NCBI GenBank assembly: GCA_002359075.1
Contig: DEQA01000200.1
Location: forward strand, 1 to 6,246
Length of the DNA stretch: 6,246 nt
Source: Planococcaceae bacterium UBA3378
GTDB lineage: Bacteria; Bacillota; Bacilli; Bacillales_A; Planococcaceae
Direction: 5' to 3'
Shown here: positions 4,517 through 6,246 of the stretch, in pieces
How positions within the stretch are numbered: the first letter of the stretch is position 1
Layout of the letters: each line of letters starts with the position of its first letter
Made by a program: the position numbers and the translations under genes
The notes under the pieces: generated by a model
Seen by the model: the letters and a program-made list of their open reading frames with translations, nothing else
Databases searched by the model: none
What the model was told of the DNA's origin: nothing

Positions 4517-6246
4517 TTATTTCATATGTGTTTCTTTTTGATGGAGGATGATTTTCTGCAATTCCTGTAATTCCCCGATAACGGTATAAGAAACATCAGC
4601 AAGCTGCTGCAAATATTGCTCTGCTGCCTCTTTATCTCCGCTATTATAGGCATTTACTGCCTTTCGGGCAATATCATGTACTTCGAAATGCGATTTTTCC
4701 AGCGCTTTAAATACAGGCTCGTTTCCTAAAAGCTCACGCCCTTTGCCGTAATACCATTTTCCAAGACGCGATTCCTCCGGTGAACCAACATCCTGCTCGG
4801 TCATTTTTTCAAAACCAAGCATAAGGTTGTAAATTTTCCAGCGCCACAGAAGATGGTCCGTAATCGTTAGCTCGATGATATCTTCCTGGCTGATAATGAA
4901 GTTTTTCGAAATCGTTGTTGAACGGTACTCATCGATCATCTTACTTAATTTATATATCGCTTCTCCTGTTTCAAATGCAATTTGCTTACTTTTCACCGTG
5001 CTTTGTGCGATATTTTTATTTCTTTTTGTAATTTCGGAGGCCGAGTTTGCCTGCTGTCTTGTCGTCAGAGCGATTTGTTCAAAGCGTGCCCCTTGTGTCT
5101 GTAATGTTTTATTCAGCTCTGCCAATGTACCATACACATGCATAGCATCCAGCACTCCTTCGTGAAGGGCATGCGCTGATTTTTTTGTCAGCTGGTTAAT
5201 ACTATTGGTCAATTGCAGTAACTCCTGTATATCCGTATTAATAGAGTCTACAGATGTTTTTGTTCCATCAGCCAGCTTCCGTACTTCCTCTGCTACAATC
5301 GCAAATCCCTTTCCTGCTTCTCCGGCGCGTGCTGCCTCTATGGATGCATTAAGCGCCAATAAATTCGTCTGGTCGGCGATACCTTTAATCAGCTCCATTA
5401 GTTTTGCCACACTGTTTACCCGCTCTACTAGATGAACTACATCCTGCTGCACCTTTTGTTGCCCTTCATCAGTGTTCTGCAAAATAGCCGTCACATGCTG
5501 CAAGGAAGATAAATCACTATTTAATTCTTCTAGTGACGTTTGTGTATGCTGAGAGATGTCTCCGATCGATACAGCAATTTCTTCGATGCTTGTATCCAAT
5601 TGTTCCATCAGCTCCGAAGCCTGCAGCACATCCTTCTGCTGTACTTCCTGAAACTGCAGAAGTTCTTTAATTTGATCTAGCTGCACGTTATATTTGATGA
5701 TTTCCCCAAGTCCGTTTACAACTGATCCACCTTGAATCTCAATATACGTCTCTACGATGATTTGCTGGTCAATAGTCACGAGGCTGTCATAAGCCAAAAG
5801 AATATCAAGCATTTTATAATGATCTCTTCGGCATTCCTTTACAATGAGTGGGATGATCAGCTGATTAATCAATGTATAGGCTGAGAGCATCCAGTTGGGC
5901 AGAACGCCGATTCGGGCATGGGTATAGGCAATGCGCCGGCGTGCGAAAACATAATCAATGTTCAATTCATCTTCAAATAAACTCATGAAATGCCGATCGA
6001 ATGTTTTTTTCAATCGTTCTACTGATGAGTATGTATTAATAATTTGGTTAAAATCAGGGATTTCCAACAGACGGCTGTAAAAGTTACTTAAAATATCGTC
6101 GCGGTTTTGTACATAAATCTCTTTTAGGTGATTAACTGATTCACGGCGAATTTGAGAAAGTGATAGAAAATCTAATTTCTCTTTAAAACGTTCATTTGCT
6201 TCTATATCAGAAAAGGCGGCTTTCGAAAAATACTCGTAATGCTCTA
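4517..6246 (-). CDS. Globin-coupled chemoreceptor with C-terminal CZB domain, 5' end outside window
   Basis: Soluble HemAT-like sensor predicted to bind heme and O2 (perhaps NO or CO) and signal to CheA/CheW. The frame is open from the right edge to TAA at 4519-4517, giving 575 residues in the window, numbered here from the first whole codon. Domains: a globin sensor from about 15 to 170, with distal Tyr56 (SNFYSRL) and proximal His109 (RIAYTHARIG), 53 residues apart like Tyr70/His123 of B. subtilis HemAT; a coiled-coil signalling region from about 195 to 445 whose hairpin tip holds DQTNLLALNASIEAARAGE at 291-309; and a CZB domain from about 455 to 575, with HLLW (His464), SRLGKW at 492-497 and HFEVH (His519/His523). 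The usual Cys of the CZB motif is Ser492. No transmembrane segment is visible. By comparison with HemAT, roughly 10-20 N-terminal residues are missing. A TTG at 6067-6065 cannot be the start, since it falls inside the globin after the heme Tyr. Not named hemAT, because HemAT itself lacks the CZB tail. Confidence 0.93.
   Translation of the reverse strand, partial: EHYEYFSKAAFSDIEANERFKEKLDFLSLSQIRRESVNHLKEIYVQNRDDILSNFYSRLLEIPDFNQIINTYSSVERLKKTFDRHFMSLFEDELNIDYVFARRRIAYTHARIGVLPNWMLSAYTLINQLIIPLIVKECRRDHYKMLDILLAYDSLVTIDQQIIVETYIEIQGGSVVNGLGEIIKYNVQLDQIKELLQFQEVQQKDVLQASELMEQLDTSIEEIAVSIGDISQHTQTSLEELNSDLSSLQHVTAILQNTDEGQQKVQQDVVHLVERVNSVAKLMELIKGIADQTNLLALNASIEAARAGEAGKGFAIVAEEVRKLADGTKTSVDSINTDIQELLQLTNSINQLTKKSAHALHEGVLDAMHVYGTLAELNKTLQTQGARFEQIALTTRQQANSASEITKRNKNIAQSTVKSKQIAFETGEAIYKLSKMIDEYRSTTISKNFIISQEDIIELTITDHLLWRWKIYNLMLGFEKMTEQDVGSPEESRLGKWYYGKGRELLGNEPVFKALEKSHFEVHDIARKAVNAYNSGDKEAAEQYLQQLADVSYTVIGELQELQKIILHQKETHMK

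Noticed and set aside
4875..5435. Two plus-strand open frames opposite the chemoreceptor
   Set aside because: They mirror the conserved signalling hairpin and coiled coil; their hydrophobic stretches come from reverse reading of helical repeats.
6065..6067. TTG as start of the chemoreceptor
   Set aside because: The frame is open upstream to the window edge and encodes the first half of the globin, including the heme Tyr.
1..6246. CRISPR array, transposon ends, long direct repeats, tRNA or riboswitch
   Set aside because: Nearly the whole window is filled by five ordinary genes; gaps are at most 160 bases and contain no such structure that I can see.

Overview
The window looks like chromosomal DNA from a low-to-moderate GC Gram-positive bacterium of the Bacillales. 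Strong GGAGG/AAGGGG-type ribosome sites sit 7 to 9 bases before the starts. The protein sequences are Bacillus-like, and a HemAT-type soluble oxygen-sensor chemoreceptor is present. A Planococcaceae-like host such as Lysinibacillus or Solibacillus is my guess from general resemblance, not something the bases prove. I see no insertion sequence, phage gene, CRISPR array, tRNA or rRNA.

Left part (1-3715, minus strand): a three-gene fatty-acid/acyl-CoA catabolism operon. Transcription runs right to left: a long-chain/isovaleryl-type acyl-CoA dehydrogenase (3715-2570), an AMP-forming acyl-CoA ligase (2503-1013) and a thiolase (992 to the left edge, cut off before its C-terminus). The ligase would activate a free acid to its CoA thioester, the dehydrogenase would make the 2,3-enoyl-CoA, and the thiolase would cleave the 3-ketoacyl-CoA. 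The hydratase and 3-hydroxyacyl-CoA dehydrogenase needed in between are not in the window. The likely promoter lies in 3760-3789 and carries a 14-base perfect palindrome in its spacer, a good candidate operator.

Middle (3876-4466, plus strand): a small stand-alone calcineurin-like metallophosphoesterase, transcribed divergently from the operon. It has its own perfect TATAAT -10 box, a short leader and a strong ribosome site. Its GNH(E/D) motif reads GNQE. A perfect 10-bp-stem hairpin with T-runs on both strands (4480-4514) terminates it and also serves the convergent gene to its right.

Right part (4517 to the right edge, minus strand): a large soluble chemoreceptor, entering the window from the right. 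It has an N-terminal HemAT-type globin sensor with the heme Tyr and His at the expected spacing, a methyl-accepting signalling hairpin, and a C-terminal CZB (chemoreceptor zinc-binding) domain. The usual zinc-binding Cys of the CZB motif is Ser. This three-part layout and the Cys loss are the most interesting points in an otherwise ordinary metabolic and signalling region.
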